From the NCBI GenBank assembly GCA_002349565.1, contig DEDN01000030.1, forward strand, positions 1-64,000: a stretch of 64,000 nucleotides of DNA. The letters run 5' to 3'. A program made the position numbers and the translations under genes. Under the pieces are notes generated by a model. The model did no database searches, had not been told where the DNA came from, and saw nothing but the letters and a program-made list of their open reading frames with translations. Below, one piece after another: positions 45,087 to 55,643 of this stretch (position 1 is the first letter of the stretch; each line of letters opens with the position of its first letter). The stretch is from Alphaproteobacteria bacterium UBA2903 (lineage in GTDB: Bacteria; Pseudomonadota; Alphaproteobacteria; CAAGCB01; CAG-977).

Positions 45087-45989
45087 CTATTTTGTTTCAA
45101 TTTCTTTCAATCGCGCTTCGATTTCGCACAAAGCCGGCAAAGATTCCTGCGCCCCCGTTTTCAAACACGCCAAAGCCGCACCGCAACACGCATGCCGCAC
45201 GGCGTCCGCAAAGGACAGCCCCGCGTCAATCATAGCGGCGAATATGCCGACAAACGCATCGCCCGCCCCCGTCGTGTCCACGGGCGCGATCGGCAAAGAG
45301 ACTACCGACAGCACTTGCCCGTCCTTGGCGGCGACGACGCCTTTTTTGCCCAAAGTCATCAGGCATGCCCCGCCCGTTTTTTCAGACAGGGCAAGGACGG
45401 TTTTTTCGGGTGTTTCGCCCGCTTTGCCCAAAACGGTTTGCGCTTCGATTTCGTTGACAATCAGATAATCGATGTTCCGCAAAGCGGTTTGCGGTACTTC
45501 GCGCGCGGGGGCGACGTTCAGAACCGTTTTTGCGCCTTTGGCTTTCGCGCGTTCCAACAGGGCGAAATTTTCTGCGGGCGGGACTTCCATTTGCATTACG
45601 ACGACCGTTTCGGGCGTCAGCAAAGCGTCGGGAACGGCGGCGGCGCTGAGGTTCATATTTGCGCCGCTTGCCACAACAATCGAATTTTCCGCGGTTTCGT
45701 CAAGCATGATCATCGCCATTCCCGTTGCCGAATCCGTCTTTTGCACGAAAGAACAATCGACCCCGACCGCTTTCAATGCCGTCAGCGGCACTTTGGCGAT
45801 TTCGTCCGCCCCGACCGCGCCGACAATTTTGACAATGCCGCCCGCTTTTGCCGCGGCGGCGGCTTGGTTCGCCCCCTTGCCGCCCGCTTTGACAACGGCG
45901 TTCGGAGTCAAAACCGTTTCCCCCGGCTTTGGAAAAGACTGGATTTTCAAAAAGAAATCCGCGTTCAGCGATCCGAAAACGACTATCAT
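45087..45989 (-). CDS. rbsK: Ribokinase
   Basis: PfkB-family sugar kinase, 300 residues. Signatures are the GGKGANQAAAAAKAG substrate region and DTTGAGDAFVGIFA with the catalytic Asp. The best match is ribokinase. No ribose transporter or RbsD is adjacent. Confidence 0.93.
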   Translation of the reverse strand: MIVVFGSLNADFFLKIQSFPKPGETVLTPNAVVKAGGKGANQAAAAAKAGGIVKIVGAVGADEIAKVPLTALKAVGVDCSFVQKTDSATGMAMIMLDETAENSIVVASGANMNLSAAAVPDALLTPETVVVMQMEVPPAENFALLERAKAKGAKTVLNVAPAREVPQTALRNIDYLIVNEIEAQTVLGKAGETPEKTVLALSEKTGGACLMTLGKKGVVAAKDGQVLSVVSLPIAPVDTTGAGDAFVGIFAAMIDAGLSFADAVRHACCGAALACLKTGAQESLPALCEIEARLKEIETK

Positions 45990-46059
45990 GCGCAGCTCCT
46001 TGTTTCGATTTTGTTCAGCATATCAGAACCGCTTGAATGCGACAAGCGCGGATTTTATT

Positions 46060-46087
46060 TTGTATTTTGGCAAAAACGCGATAATCT
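46060..46087 (+). promoter_or_regulatory. Putative promoter of acidic membrane protein gene
   Basis: TTGTAT (46060-46065) and TAATCT (46082-46087), 16-base spacing, 33 bases upstream of the ATG; GAGG precedes the ATG. Confidence 0.4.
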
Positions 46088-46120
46088 TAAATCAAATCAA
46101 TTTCATACGAGGTTTGACAA

Positions 46121-47104
46121 ATGGCTAAAGACGACGATTGGGACGCCGACGATTTGGAAGACGAAGAAGACTACGACGACGAAGAGGATGATGAAGACGA
46201 CGATGCGGACAAGGAAGACTCCGCCCGTTCGAAACGACTGGTCGTCGCGTCGTTGAAGATTCTTGTTTCGCTGGCTTTGCTGGGCGGCGCGGCGATCGTC
46301 GTTTTCGCCCCCGGCAAAATTCCGGCGAATCTGACCGCCAAAGTAAAACAGGCAACGCCTTTCATCGAACAAGCCAAACGGCAGGTTTCTTCCGCCGCGT
46401 CGAAAATCACGGCTTCCGACAAAAAAGCGCCGACGCCGCCCCGTATCGCCCCCGCGCGGGAACCGGAAGCCGCCCGCCCCGCCGCCCCTGTCGATTTCGC
46501 GCAAAAACGCGAAATGCCGATAACGGCGGAACCGGTTGAAAAAAACGCAGAACAGCCTGTCGAGCAGCCTGCCAAACCGCAGCAAAACCGTTTCAACATC
46601 AGCGGCAGAGGGCAAATTCCCGATTTGCTGACAGCGATTTCAAACGATCCGCAGCTGAAAGACATTCTGCTCAAAGCGGATGTCTATACTTTCGAAAAGC
46701 TGCCCAAACTGCGTCCGTTCATCAAGTCCTTGATTCTGCGCTGGGCGAAAACGAACAGCTATCCGATGGTTGAAGCCTTGACCGGCGTTCCGTTCAAAAC
46801 GTTCGAAGACCATGTTTTGGTTGAACTGTTGCCGTTTACGACGCTGAAACAGGCGGGCTTGACGCCGTCGTATGACGAAAGGCTGATCAAAGAAAGCCCC
46901 TCCAACGCCGCGGGAACGCTGTTCACATACCTGAAACCCGTTGTAGACGCTTTGGATTCGGACAAGGACAAAATCGATACCGTCGAACCGATTGCGACTT
47001 TCTTTGTTTATAAATGCGGCGGCAAAAAAGACTGCCTGATGGCGCTGGATCTGCTGATAGAAATGTTGGGATTGACGGAATACAAGGATAAACTGCCGCA
47101 ATGA
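46121..47104 (+). CDS. Acidic-N-terminus single-pass membrane protein
   Basis: 327 residues. The first 34 are almost all Asp/Glu (DDEEDDEDDDADKED), followed by one membrane helix at about 42-63 (LKILVSLALLGGAAIVVFA), a Pro/Ala/Lys-rich linker (about 95-150), and a C-terminal domain of unknown fold (about 160-327) with a Cys pair, CGGKKDC. No family recognised. It overlaps the start of the downstream glycosyltransferase by ATGA, so the two are probably made together. Confidence 0.75.
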   Translation: MAKDDDWDADDLEDEEDYDDEEDDEDDDADKEDSARSKRLVVASLKILVSLALLGGAAIVVFAPGKIPANLTAKVKQATPFIEQAKRQVSSAASKITASDKKAPTPPRIAPAREPEAARPAAPVDFAQKREMPITAEPVEKNAEQPVEQPAKPQQNRFNISGRGQIPDLLTAISNDPQLKDILLKADVYTFEKLPKLRPFIKSLILRWAKTNSYPMVEALTGVPFKTFEDHVLVELLPFTTLKQAGLTPSYDERLIKESPSNAAGTLFTYLKPVVDALDSDKDKIDTVEPIATFFVYKCGGKKDCLMALDLLIEMLGLTEYKDKLPQ

Positions 47105-48915
47105 CAAAAACGCGTGACTTTTTTTGGCGGATCAGAATCGGCATTATCAGCCGCACAGCCGCTTTCAAAGAAAAAGCAATTCGGACGTTTCAAGCCGTCC
47201 GCCGTTTTTCCCTGCGCCAAAGTCTGCGCGCGTTTCCGTCCGCAGCGCGTCAATTTTTCAAGCATACGCCTCAAACGCTGCTGCTGTGGACCGCCAAAGC
47301 CAAAGGCGGGCGGCTTCGGCTGATTTTGCTGTTTGCGATTTTGTCCGTCGTTTTCGGGCTGGCTGCCATGCCGTTCCGCTTTATTGCGAACGACGGTTTC
47401 GTGTCGTTCCGTTATGTCGCGCAATCCGCCGCCGGAAACGGCTTTGTCTGGAATCCGCCGCCGTTTGAACCCGTCAGCGGATACACCAGCTTTCTGTGGC
47501 TGGTTTGTTTGCGGATTTTGTGGTTTTTCGGATTTCAGCCGCCGTTTTCCGCGAATCTGCTGACTTTTTCGTTTTCGATGGGGGCGGTGGTTTTCGGCTT
47601 TTTGTTTTTGCGGCGCGCGCCGTTTTCGCCCGTTCTGCAAAGCAAAAGCTTTTTTCTGTTTTTGCTTTATTGTTTGATTTTGCTGACAAATCCGACCTTT
47701 TTGATGTTTTTCTGGTCGGGAACGGAAGCCGCTTTGTTCAATTTTCTGGTTTTGTGGTGGACATACACCGCCGCAGGCAAAGACAAACACCCCGTCAAAC
47801 AATCCGTTATCGCCGTTTTACTGGCAATGACACGGTGGGACGGCGTTGTTTTTCTTCCGTTCACGCTGATTTTAAACATTCTGACGTTCAAACATGCCAA
47901 ACTGAAGTCCGTTGCGGCGGCGGCGTTTTTGTGCCTGTCCTATTTTTATTTCGATTGGATAAAGCAAACTTACGGTTCGGTCATTTCGACAAGCTTTGCC
48001 GCTTTGCGAAAAGACAACTTGCCGTTCGGATTTGATTACGCCGGCAGCTTCGCCGTCGAATACGCCCTTTGGTTTTGGGGAATTTTCTTTGCGGCAGGTG
48101 CGTTGTTCAAAATCGCGCGGCACAGAAAAGCGGAACTGGAGTTTCCCTGCTTGATGATAGTGCTGTTTACGGCATATATCTTGTTTTTCTCCGTCCTTAT
48201 CGGAGCGGACGTTTTGGCTTACCGTCCTTTGTCGTTCTTTGTCCCGCTTGCCGCTTTGGGCGCGATCAGAGTGCTGACTGCCGGCATTACAAGCCGCCTG
48301 AGAACGGTTGCCGCGATTGTTTGTCTGTATGTCGGGCTGTCGCTGGTCATTCCGATCACGCATTTTGCCGAGGTTCGCGACTTGACGACCCGTCGGCAAA
48401 CGGCGTTTTTGTACAAACCCGTCGGCAAACCCTTGTTAGCTTTCTTTGCGGATTACTGGAACAAAGCGCAGCAGCGTTTGATATATCAAGGGGCGGCTTT
48501 GCGGCACAAAGAACATCAAGTCTTGTTCAACGAACTGACAAAAAGCCTTCCTTCGCGCGAAAAAGGCAAACTGCTGAAAGCCGAATACCGCCGCATACTG
48601 GCATGGGATTTTGCGGGACAGATTGGTTGGGTGTTTCCGTATGTTTACATTTTGGACACATCGGGACAAAACGACCGTTTTATCGCGGCAAGCAAATTCA
48701 AGTACGACAACCGCCGTCTGTTGGGACATGAAAGAGTCGTCGCACAGGGATATCCCTTGTGTTTCGGCGGAAACAATCTGAAAATCACACCGTTTGACGG
48801 AACGCCAGACGTTCAGTACATCCCCGCGCCGTTTCCGCTGACGGACGGCATTATCAAAGGATGCGAAAAGCTGTGGAATCCTTTGAACAGCCGCATTCCC
48901 GTCAAAAAGAATTAA
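47101..48915 (+). CDS. GT39/ArnT-like membrane glycosyltransferase
   Basis: 604 residues with a basic N-terminus and about ten hydrophobic helices. The first loop has [21 protein letters not shown] followed by [10 protein letters not shown], matching the DD-x-F-ISxRYAxNxxxGxGLxxN and EGYTSFLW motifs of polyprenyl-phosphate-sugar glycosyltransferases. The C-terminal 200 residues form a periplasmic domain. The acceptor is unknown. Its start is fused to the acidic membrane protein gene (ATGA), and its end overlaps convergent aroG by four bases. Confidence 0.8.
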   Translation: MTKTRDFFWRIRIGIISRTAAFKEKAIRTFQAVRRFSLRQSLRAFPSAARQFFKHTPQTLLLWTAKAKGGRLRLILLFAILSVVFGLAAMPFRFIANDGFVSFRYVAQSAAGNGFVWNPPPFEPVSGYTSFLWLVCLRILWFFGFQPPFSANLLTFSFSMGAVVFGFLFLRRAPFSPVLQSKSFFLFLLYCLILLTNPTFLMFFWSGTEAALFNFLVLWWTYTAAGKDKHPVKQSVIAVLLAMTRWDGVVFLPFTLILNILTFKHAKLKSVAAAAFLCLSYFYFDWIKQTYGSVISTSFAALRKDNLPFGFDYAGSFAVEYALWFWGIFFAAGALFKIARHRKAELEFPCLMIVLFTAYILFFSVLIGADVLAYRPLSFFVPLAALGAIRVLTAGITSRLRTVAAIVCLYVGLSLVIPITHFAEVRDLTTRRQTAFLYKPVGKPLLAFFADYWNKAQQRLIYQGAALRHKEHQVLFNELTKSLPSREKGKLLKAEYRRILAWDFAGQIGWVFPYVYILDTSGQNDRFIAASKFKYDNRRLLGHERVVAQGYPLCFGGNNLKITPFDGTPDVQYIPAPFPLTDGIIKGCEKLWNPLNSRIPVKKN

Positions 48916-50261
48916 GCGTTTTTCCGTTTCAGCATTTCGGCGACCAAAAACGCCAATTCCAGCGATTGATTCGCGTTCAGACGAGGGTCGCAAAGCGTGC
49001 TGTAACGCTGTCCGAGCGTTTCTTCGGTGATTGCCTGCGCACCGCCGACGCATTCGGTCACATCCTGCCCCGTCATTTCAAAGTGCAATCCGCCCGCGTA
49101 AGTGCCTTCGGCTTCGTGAACGGCGAAAAAGTTTTTCACTTCTTCCAAAATCGCGTTGAAATCGCGGGTTTTGTAACCGTTGGACGCAACCTGCGTGTTG
49201 GCGTGCATCGGATCGCACGACCAAACGACCTGATACCCTTCGCGTTCAACCGCCCGAATCAGCGGCGGAAGCTTTTCAGCGACTTTGTGCCGCCCCATAC
49301 GGATAATCAAAGTCAGTCTGCCCGCTTCGTTCAGCGGATTCAGGATATCGCACAGCCGCAACAAGTCGTCGGTCTGGACATTCGGTCCGACCTTGACGCC
49401 CAGCGGATTGGACACGCCGCGCGCAAATTCGACATGCGCCCCGTCGGGATCGCGGGTGCGTTCACCGATCCAAAGCATATGCGCGGAACAGTCGTACCAA
49501 TCGCCCGTTGACGAATCGACACGGGTCAAGGCTTCCTCAAACGGCAGCAGCAACGCTTCGTGGGACGTGTAAAACGGCGTTTCCCGCACAACGGGAACGG
49601 TCGAAGCGGAAATGCCGCATGCCGTCATAAAGTCCAGCGTTTCGCTGATGCGTTCGGAAAAACGGCGGTAGCGTTCGCCCTGCAAAGAATTTGCGACAAA
49701 GCCCAAATTCCATTCCTGCACTTTGTTCAAATCGGCGAAACCGCCTTGGGAAAACGCGCGCAGCAGGTTCAGCGTCGCCGAAGCGTGATGATACGCCTGC
49801 AGCATCCGTTCAGGCTGCGCCGCGCGGGATTCGGGCGTAAATTCGATGCCGTTGATGTTGTCGCCTTTGTATGACGGCAAAGTTACTCCGTTAATCGTTT
49901 CGAACGCCGACGACCTCGGCTTGGCAAACTGTCCCGCCATGCGCCCGACTTTGACGACGGGACGCGCCGCGCCGTACATCAAAACGACCGCCATCTGAAG
50001 CAAAATGCGGAACATGTCGCGAATATTGTTTGCGCCGAAGTCTTCAAAGCTTTCGGCGCAATCGCCGCCCTGCAGCAGGAAAGCCCTGCCGTTGGCAACT
50101 TCACCCAGCGATTTTTTCAGCCGCATGGATTCTTCGGCAAAAACCAAAGGCGGATATTTATGCAGCTTTTGTTCGACACGTTTGAGCAAAGCGGCATCGT
50201 CATATTCGGGCAAATGCGCCGCAGGCTTCAAACGCCAGCTGTCGGGCAGCCATTCTTCCAT
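48912..50261 (-). CDS. aroG: Class II 3-deoxy-7-phosphoheptulonate synthase
   Basis: DAHP synthase of the plant-like class II family (449 residues), first step of the shikimate pathway. Signatures are [39 protein letters not shown], and the late CDPMHANTQ. No sensory ACT or chorismate mutase domain. Confidence 0.95.
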   Translation of the reverse strand: MEEWLPDSWRLKPAAHLPEYDDAALLKRVEQKLHKYPPLVFAEESMRLKKSLGEVANGRAFLLQGGDCAESFEDFGANNIRDMFRILLQMAVVLMYGAARPVVKVGRMAGQFAKPRSSAFETINGVTLPSYKGDNINGIEFTPESRAAQPERMLQAYHHASATLNLLRAFSQGGFADLNKVQEWNLGFVANSLQGERYRRFSERISETLDFMTACGISASTVPVVRETPFYTSHEALLLPFEEALTRVDSSTGDWYDCSAHMLWIGERTRDPDGAHVEFARGVSNPLGVKVGPNVQTDDLLRLCDILNPLNEAGRLTLIIRMGRHKVAEKLPPLIRAVEREGYQVVWSCDPMHANTQVASNGYKTRDFNAILEEVKNFFAVHEAEGTYAGGLHFEMTGQDVTECVGGAQAITEETLGQRYSTLCDPRLNANQSLELAFLVAEMLKRKNA

Positions 50262-50298
50262 AGTTGAGATTCCTCGCGAACCGTAAATTTCAAAGCTT

Positions 50299-50877
50299 TT
50301 ATAAACTTTCCCGCCCGCTTTGACCAGCGTTATTTTCCAACCGTTCCAAGATAAGACGATTCTGCTCTTCGATTTCCTTTTCCAACTTCAGCCGTTCTTC
50401 CCGCGCACGTTCCATCAAAGTCATCGGATCTTCGGGGACGGTTTCGGGCATCGGCAGCGTATCGAACTTTTTGAACTGTTCATCCAAATACTTCGGATCG
50501 GTCAATTTTTCAAACAGCTCTTTTTCCGCTTTTTCATCAATCGGCGGCAAAGAAAACGGCGGCGAAAAATCGGGCGGCAGGTATTCGCTCCCCGTTACTT
50601 TCCCCCAAACGACGCGCGCGTCGCACCACGCCGTTTGATAGGAACACACCGTCATCCGCGTCAGTTTGTCAACGGACAAATCGGCTTGAAGCTTATCCCC
50701 CATGCAAACAAACAGTTGCGCTCCGCACCCCTTGAAAGAACCGTCTTTGGACGTTGAAACGAAAATAGCCAGAATGACCGCAAAAACAAACAGAATCACG
50801 GCGGGAAACCATAGCGTTAATACATACTTAACACTTTTCTTGAATTTCCTTGCGTATCTGGCTATTTTTTCTTTCAT
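50299..50877 (-). CDS. Single-pass membrane protein downstream of glmS
   Basis: 192 residues: a basic N-terminus, one membrane helix (about 20-42, [20 protein letters not shown]), several Cys in the next 60 residues ([24 protein letters not shown], probably disulfides), then a Pro-rich stretch and a C-terminal charged helix ([19 protein letters not shown]). No family recognised. Nine bases after glmS, so it is probably in that operon. Confidence 0.7.
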   Translation of the reverse strand: MKEKIARYARKFKKSVKYVLTLWFPAVILFVFAVILAIFVSTSKDGSFKGCGAQLFVCMGDKLQADLSVDKLTRMTVCSYQTAWCDARVVWGKVTGSEYLPPDFSPPFSLPPIDEKAEKELFEKLTDPKYLDEQFKKFDTLPMPETVPEDPMTLMERAREERLKLEKEIEEQNRLILERLENNAGQSGRESL

Positions 50878-50886
50878 ACCGAAGCC

Positions 50887-52713
50887 CTATTCCACAGTCA
50901 CGCTTTTTGCCAGATTGCGCGGCTGATCGACATCCGTTCCTTTCGCAACAGCTGTATGATACGCCAACAGCTGAACGGGAATGGCGTACAAAATCGGCGC
51001 AACGAACGAATCGACCGTCGGCAGGATAATCGTCGCCGCGGAACGGTCTTTGACCGTGCCGACGCCGTCCTTGTCGCCAAAGAAAACAACCTTGCCGCCG
51101 CGCGCCAAGACTTCCTGCATATTGGAAATCGTTTTATCGAACAGTTCGTCCGTCGGCGCGACAACCACGACGGGCACGCCTTCGTCAATCAAGGCAATCG
51201 GTCCGTGCTTCATTTCGCCCGCGGCGTATCCTTCGGCGTGAATGTACGAGATTTCTTTGAGCTTCAGCGCGCCTTCCAAAGCAATCGGATAGCTGCTGCC
51301 GCGCCCCAAATACAAAACGTCGTGCGCGGGAACCATCAGATTTTGCGCGATTTTTTCAATCGCTTTGTCATTGTTCAGCACTTCGGCGGCGCGGGACGGC
51401 ACTTCGACCAAAGCGCGGGACAGGCGGCTTTCCTCCGATCGGGACAGCGCGCCTTTCGCCCTCCCCAAGGCAATCGCAAAGCACGCCAGCAGCGTCAGTT
51501 GAGTCGTGAACGCTTTTGTGGACGCGACGCCGATTTCGGGACCCGCCAAGGTTTTCAGCACGCAATCGGATTCGCGCGCCATGGTGCTGGCGGAAACGTT
51601 GACGATAGAAACGATTTTCTGCCCCTGCTCTTTGCAATAGCGCAAAGCCGCCAGCGTGTCCGCCGTTTCGCCCGATTGGGAAATGAACAGCGCGACGCCG
51701 CCTTTTTCCATAACGGGACGGCGATAGCGGAATTCGGACGCGACGTCGATGTCGACGGGAACGCGCGCAATCGATTCAATCCAGTATTTGCCGACCAAGC
51801 CCGCGTAATACGACGTGCCGCACGCGACAATCGTCAAACGGGTCATTTCCTTTAAATCAAACGGCACGTTCGGCAACGTGATGGTGTCCATATCCTGATT
51901 GATCATCGTGTTCAGCGTATCGCCGATGACTTGCGGCTGTTCATAGATTTCTTTAAGCATAAAGTGACGGTAGCCGCCTTTGCCGATCATCGCCCCCGAT
52001 GTCGAAGATTGTTCGACGGGACGTTCCGCTTCCTTGCCGTTTTCGTCATAGACCGTGGCGGACGAGTGCGTCAAAACAACCCAGTCGCCGTCTTCCAAAT
52101 ACATAATCTTTTGCGTCAAAGACGCCAGAGCCAAGGCGTCGGAGCCGAGGAACATCTCGCCGTCGCCGAAGCCGACCGCCAAGGGAGCGCCTTTGCGTGC
52201 GCCGATTAGAATGTCTTCACGTCCCGCGAAAATAATCGCCAGAGCAAACGCGCCGTTCAGCCGTTTCAACGACTGCGCGACCGCCGTTTGCGGGTCAAGC
52301 CCTTCCTCGATTTTCTGGGAAATCAGATGAACGACGACTTCGGTGTCCGTTTCGCTTTCGAAAACGTGTCCCAGTTCTTTCAATTCGTCGCGCAGTTCGC
52401 GGTAGTTTTCGATAATGCCGTTATGCACGACGGCGACGTATTTCGTCGCGTGCGGGTGCGCGTTCGTTTCGTTCGGAACGCCGTGCGTCGCCCAGCGGGT
52501 ATGCCCGATTCCGATTGTCCCCGTCAGCGGATTTTCGGCGATTTTCTTTTCCAGATTGACGATTTTCCCCTTGGCGCGGCGGCGTTCGATTTTGCCGTCA
52601 ACCAGCGTCGCCACCCCCGCGGAATCGTAACCGCGGTATTCCAGCCGTTTCAGCCCGTCAATCAGCAACGGGGTAACTTGTCTGTTCGATATAATGCCTA
52701 CAATGCCGCACAT
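50887..52713 (-). CDS. glmS: Glutamine--fructose-6-phosphate aminotransferase
   Basis: 608 residues. Makes glucosamine-6-phosphate for UDP-GlcNAc. The N-terminal class II glutaminase domain begins CGIVGIISNR with Cys2 as nucleophile; two SIS isomerase domains follow (STSGAMIG region, CGTSYYAGLVGKYWIE, LGRGSSYPIALEGALKLKEI). Twelve bases downstream of glmU; the two make one pathway operon. No glmS ribozyme is visible upstream. Confidence 0.97.
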   Translation of the reverse strand: MCGIVGIISNRQVTPLLIDGLKRLEYRGYDSAGVATLVDGKIERRRAKGKIVNLEKKIAENPLTGTIGIGHTRWATHGVPNETNAHPHATKYVAVVHNGIIENYRELRDELKELGHVFESETDTEVVVHLISQKIEEGLDPQTAVAQSLKRLNGAFALAIIFAGREDILIGARKGAPLAVGFGDGEMFLGSDALALASLTQKIMYLEDGDWVVLTHSSATVYDENGKEAERPVEQSSTSGAMIGKGGYRHFMLKEIYEQPQVIGDTLNTMINQDMDTITLPNVPFDLKEMTRLTIVACGTSYYAGLVGKYWIESIARVPVDIDVASEFRYRRPVMEKGGVALFISQSGETADTLAALRYCKEQGQKIVSIVNVSASTMARESDCVLKTLAGPEIGVASTKAFTTQLTLLACFAIALGRAKGALSRSEESRLSRALVEVPSRAAEVLNNDKAIEKIAQNLMVPAHDVLYLGRGSSYPIALEGALKLKEISYIHAEGYAAGEMKHGPIALIDEGVPVVVVAPTDELFDKTISNMQEVLARGGKVVFFGDKDGVGTVKDRSAATIILPTVDSFVAPILYAIPVQLLAYHTAVAKGTDVDQPRNLAKSVTVE

Positions 52714-52725
52714 AATTGTTTTTCC

Positions 52726-54072
52726 TTATTTTTTCAAAGATTCTTTTAACGTTTTTTTCTGTTCGCGGAATTTTTCCGCCCAACCGTCCAACACCGTTTG
52801 CTTGCCGCGCGCGACAGCCATGGCGTTTTTGCCGACCGTTTTGGTAATGACCGACCCCGCCGCCGTCATCGCGCCGTCTTCAATGGTGCAAGGCGCGACG
52901 ATAATCGTGTTTGATCCGATGAAAGCCCCCGCGCCGATGTCGGTTTTCGATTTGAAATAACCGTCATAGTTGCAGGTAATCGTTCCCGCGCCGATATTGG
53001 TTTTCGCCCCGATTCGCGCGTCGCCGATATAGGACAAATGATTGACTTTTGCCCCCGTTTCGATAACGGATTTCTTGATTTCGACGAAATCGCCGATATG
53101 GCAGTTTTCGCCGATGTCGGCTTCGGGACGCAAACGGGCGAAAGGTCCGACTTTCGCGCCTTTGCGGATGCGAGTCCCCTCGAAATGGCAAAAGCCCTTG
53201 ATTTCAACGTCGTCTTCGACAGAACAGCCCGTTTCAAAGATAACGTTCGGCTCGATAACGACATCTTTGCCCAACACGGTGTCATAAGAAAAATACACCG
53301 TCTTCGGGTCAATCATGGTGACGCCCTGCGCCAAGAATTTTTCGCGCAGTTCATTTTGAACGACCGCTTCAATCGCCGCCAAATCCGCGCGGGAATTCGC
53401 GCCCGCGACTTCCGATTCGGCACATTCGATGGCAACGGCTTTTCCCCCGTCCGCACGCGCCAAAGCCACCAAATCGGTCAGGTAGTATTCGCCCGCCGCG
53501 TTATCGTTGGTCAAGCGGTCCAGCCAGCCAAACAGCTTTTCGGCGGCAACGCACATCACGCCCGAATTGCACAGGCGAACGGCGCGTTCGGTTTCGGAAG
53601 CGTCCTTGTATTCGACAATGCGTTCCAGCGTGCCGTCTTTGACGATTAAACGCCCGTAGCGCGCGGGGTCAACGGGACTGAAGCCCAAAACGACCACATC
53701 CGCGCCGTTTTCGCGTTCTTTAATCATCGCTTCCAGCGTTTCCTTGCGCACCAAAGGCGTATCGCCGTACAGCACCAAAACGCTGCCCGACGCGCCCTTT
53801 AAAGCTTCGCGCGCGGCTTTGACCGCGTCGCCCGTTCCCTGCTGTTTATGCTGAACGGCGACCGCGTGCGGCGCAACCGCTTCGGCGACTTGCTCCATAT
53901 TCGGACCGACGACAACGACGGCTTTTTCGGCATGCAAAGAATCGACGGTCGCCAACAAATGCGACACCATCGGACGCCCCGCGATTTTGTGCAGGACTTT
54001 GGGCAAAGCGGACTTCATGCGCGTTCCCTGCCCCGCCGCCAGCACGACGGCATAAATCGAATTTTCAGCCAT
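52726..54072 (-). CDS. glmU: Bifunctional GlcNAc-1-P uridyltransferase / GlcN-1-P acetyltransferase
   Basis: 448 residues. The pyrophosphorylase domain opens AVVLAAGQGTRMKSALPKVLHKIAGRPM; the C-terminal left-handed beta-helix acetyltransferase is seen in hexapeptide repeats (IGENCHIGDFVEIKKS, IGARTNIGAGT-like NYDGYFK). Product UDP-GlcNAc feeds peptidoglycan and the lipid A genes at the right end. AGAGG precedes the ATG. Confidence 0.97.
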   Translation of the reverse strand: MAENSIYAVVLAAGQGTRMKSALPKVLHKIAGRPMVSHLLATVDSLHAEKAVVVVGPNMEQVAEAVAPHAVAVQHKQQGTGDAVKAAREALKGASGSVLVLYGDTPLVRKETLEAMIKERENGADVVVLGFSPVDPARYGRLIVKDGTLERIVEYKDASETERAVRLCNSGVMCVAAEKLFGWLDRLTNDNAAGEYYLTDLVALARADGGKAVAIECAESEVAGANSRADLAAIEAVVQNELREKFLAQGVTMIDPKTVYFSYDTVLGKDVVIEPNVIFETGCSVEDDVEIKGFCHFEGTRIRKGAKVGPFARLRPEADIGENCHIGDFVEIKKSVIETGAKVNHLSYIGDARIGAKTNIGAGTITCNYDGYFKSKTDIGAGAFIGSNTIIVAPCTIEDGAMTAAGSVITKTVGKNAMAVARGKQTVLDGWAEKFREQKKTLKESLKK

Positions 54073-54167
54073 AAGCTTCCCTCTTTATCTTTCTGCCGAA
54101 ATTTGGCATACTTAAGTTCAAATTTGAAATAAATTATGGCTACATATTGTTACGGAAGTTTAAACAA

Positions 54168-54830
54168 ATGGCAAAAAAGTATCTGGTTTTCGATTTGGAC
54201 GGCACGCTGATTAACTCGATTCCCGACATGTGCCGCGAAATCGGGCTGTTTTTGCAAAAGCAGGGAAAGCGTCCGCTGACCGAAGCCGAAACCGTTTCGA
54301 TTATCGGCAACGGCGCGCGGGTCATGTTGGCGGGCGCGCTTAAATTAACCGGCATGGAAACAACGCCCGAACAGTTTGAATCTTTGCTGTCCGATTGGCT
54401 GAAACAGTACGCCGAAGCCCCGATGAACCATACAAAGCCGTGGAAAAACGTTGTTGAAACGCTTGAAAAACTGAAATCGGCGGGGTGTCGCATGGCGGTT
54501 TGCACGAACAAGCCCGACGCCCCGACCAAAGCCATTTTGCAAAAGCTCGATTTGGAAAAATACTTTGACGTCGTACTGAGCGCGGATTCGCTTCCCGTGC
54601 GCAAACCGCGCCCCGAACCGCTGTGGGAAGCCGTCAAGCGCATGGGCGGAACGAACGACAACGCCGTGATGATAGGCGACAGCGAAGCGGACGCGGAAGC
54701 CGCCCGAAACGCGGGCTTTCCCGTTATTCTGCTCAGTTTCGGCTATGCGCACGTTCCGTTTTCGGAAATCAAGCCCGACGCCTTGATAGACGATTTCGGC
54801 GATTTGCCCGAAGCGTTAGGACAGCTTTAA
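54168..54830 (+). CDS. gph: Phosphoglycolate phosphatase-like HAD hydrolase
   Basis: 220 residues from ATG 54168. HAD motifs: FDLDGTLINSIPD (I), VCTNKPDA (II), SLPVRKPRPEPL (III), MIGDSEADAEAARNAG (IV). The four-helix cap and the order match Gph, which removes 2-phosphoglycolate made in DNA repair. Specificity is inferred. Convergent with mrp, 15-base overlap. Confidence 0.85.
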   Translation: MAKKYLVFDLDGTLINSIPDMCREIGLFLQKQGKRPLTEAETVSIIGNGARVMLAGALKLTGMETTPEQFESLLSDWLKQYAEAPMNHTKPWKNVVETLEKLKSAGCRMAVCTNKPDAPTKAILQKLDLEKYFDVVLSADSLPVRKPRPEPLWEAVKRMGGTNDNAVMIGDSEADAEAARNAGFPVILLSFGYAHVPFSEIKPDALIDDFGDLPEALGQL

Positions 54831-55643
54831 TCCGTTCAAAAACTTGTCGAAGTCTTTGCCGTCATAATCTTCGATTTTGCCCGCGTCGCACATTTTCGCC
54901 GTTTCGGGGTTCATCGGCAGCTGAACGGTATACGGAATCGCATACTTGCCCGCGATTTCAAAGATATGGCTTTCCCCGAAAATGTAATGCTTTTTATGAC
55001 AGTCGGGACATTCAAAGTACGCCATGTTTTCGACGATTCCCAAAACGGGAATGTTCATTTTGTTCGCCATTTTGACCGCTTTTTCGACAATCATCGAAAC
55101 CAGTTCCTGCGGCGAAGTCACAATCACGATACCGTCAACGGGAATCGATTGAAACACGGTCAGCGGCACGTCGCCCGTTCCGGGAGGCATATCGATAAAC
55201 ATCACGTCGACATCGTTCCAAATCACGTCCGTCCAAAACTGCTTAACCGTTCCCGCAATCACGGGACCGCGCCACAAAACGGGATCGGTATCGTTTTCCA
55301 ACAGCATATTGACGGACATAATCTCAATACCCGTATCCGTTTCGGCGGGGAAAATGCCGCTGTCGTTGCCCATCGCCTTTTGCGTCACGCCGAACGTTTT
55401 GGGAATCGAGGGACCTGTAATATCCGCATCCAACACGGCTGTTTTCAGCCCCTTTTTCCGCGCCGCAACCGCCAGCATGCTCGTCACGGACGATTTGCCG
55501 ACTCCGCCTTTGCCGCTGACGACCGCAATGACTTTTTTGACATGCGCGTTTGTGTTCGATTTCGCAATCAAGTCTTCTTTGGCGACCTGCCGTTCCGAAC
55601 AATGGTGCGTACACGTTGAACAGTTATGCGAACATTCAGTCAT
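54816..55643 (-). CDS. Mrp/ApbC-type iron-sulfur carrier ATPase
   Basis: 275 residues. P-loop with deviant Walker A VVSGKGGVGKSSVTS (about 42-56), ADITGPSIPKTFG, FIDMPPGTGDVPLT. An N-terminal Cys cluster (CSHNCSTCTHHC) and CPDC near residue 220 are Fe-S ligands of NBP35/Mrp family. The N-terminal MIP18 domain of larger Mrp proteins is absent. Directly follows lpxB (ATGA overlap at 55640). Confidence 0.93.
   Translation of the reverse strand: MTECSHNCSTCTHHCSERQVAKEDLIAKSNTNAHVKKVIAVVSGKGGVGKSSVTSMLAVAARKKGLKTAVLDADITGPSIPKTFGVTQKAMGNDSGIFPAETDTGIEIMSVNMLLENDTDPVLWRGPVIAGTVKQFWTDVIWNDVDVMFIDMPPGTGDVPLTVFQSIPVDGIVIVTSPQELVSMIVEKAVKMANKMNIPVLGIVENMAYFECPDCHKKHYIFGESHIFEIAGKYAIPYTVQLPMNPETAKMCDAGKIEDYDGKDFDKFLNGLKLS

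Noticed and set aside
43635..46256. 873-codon open frame antisense to nadE and rbsK
   Set aside because: It spans two convincing genes and the gap between them; composition is that of a shadow frame.
52714..52725. glmS ribozyme or riboswitch
   Set aside because: Only 12 bases separate glmU and glmS, so there is no space for it.
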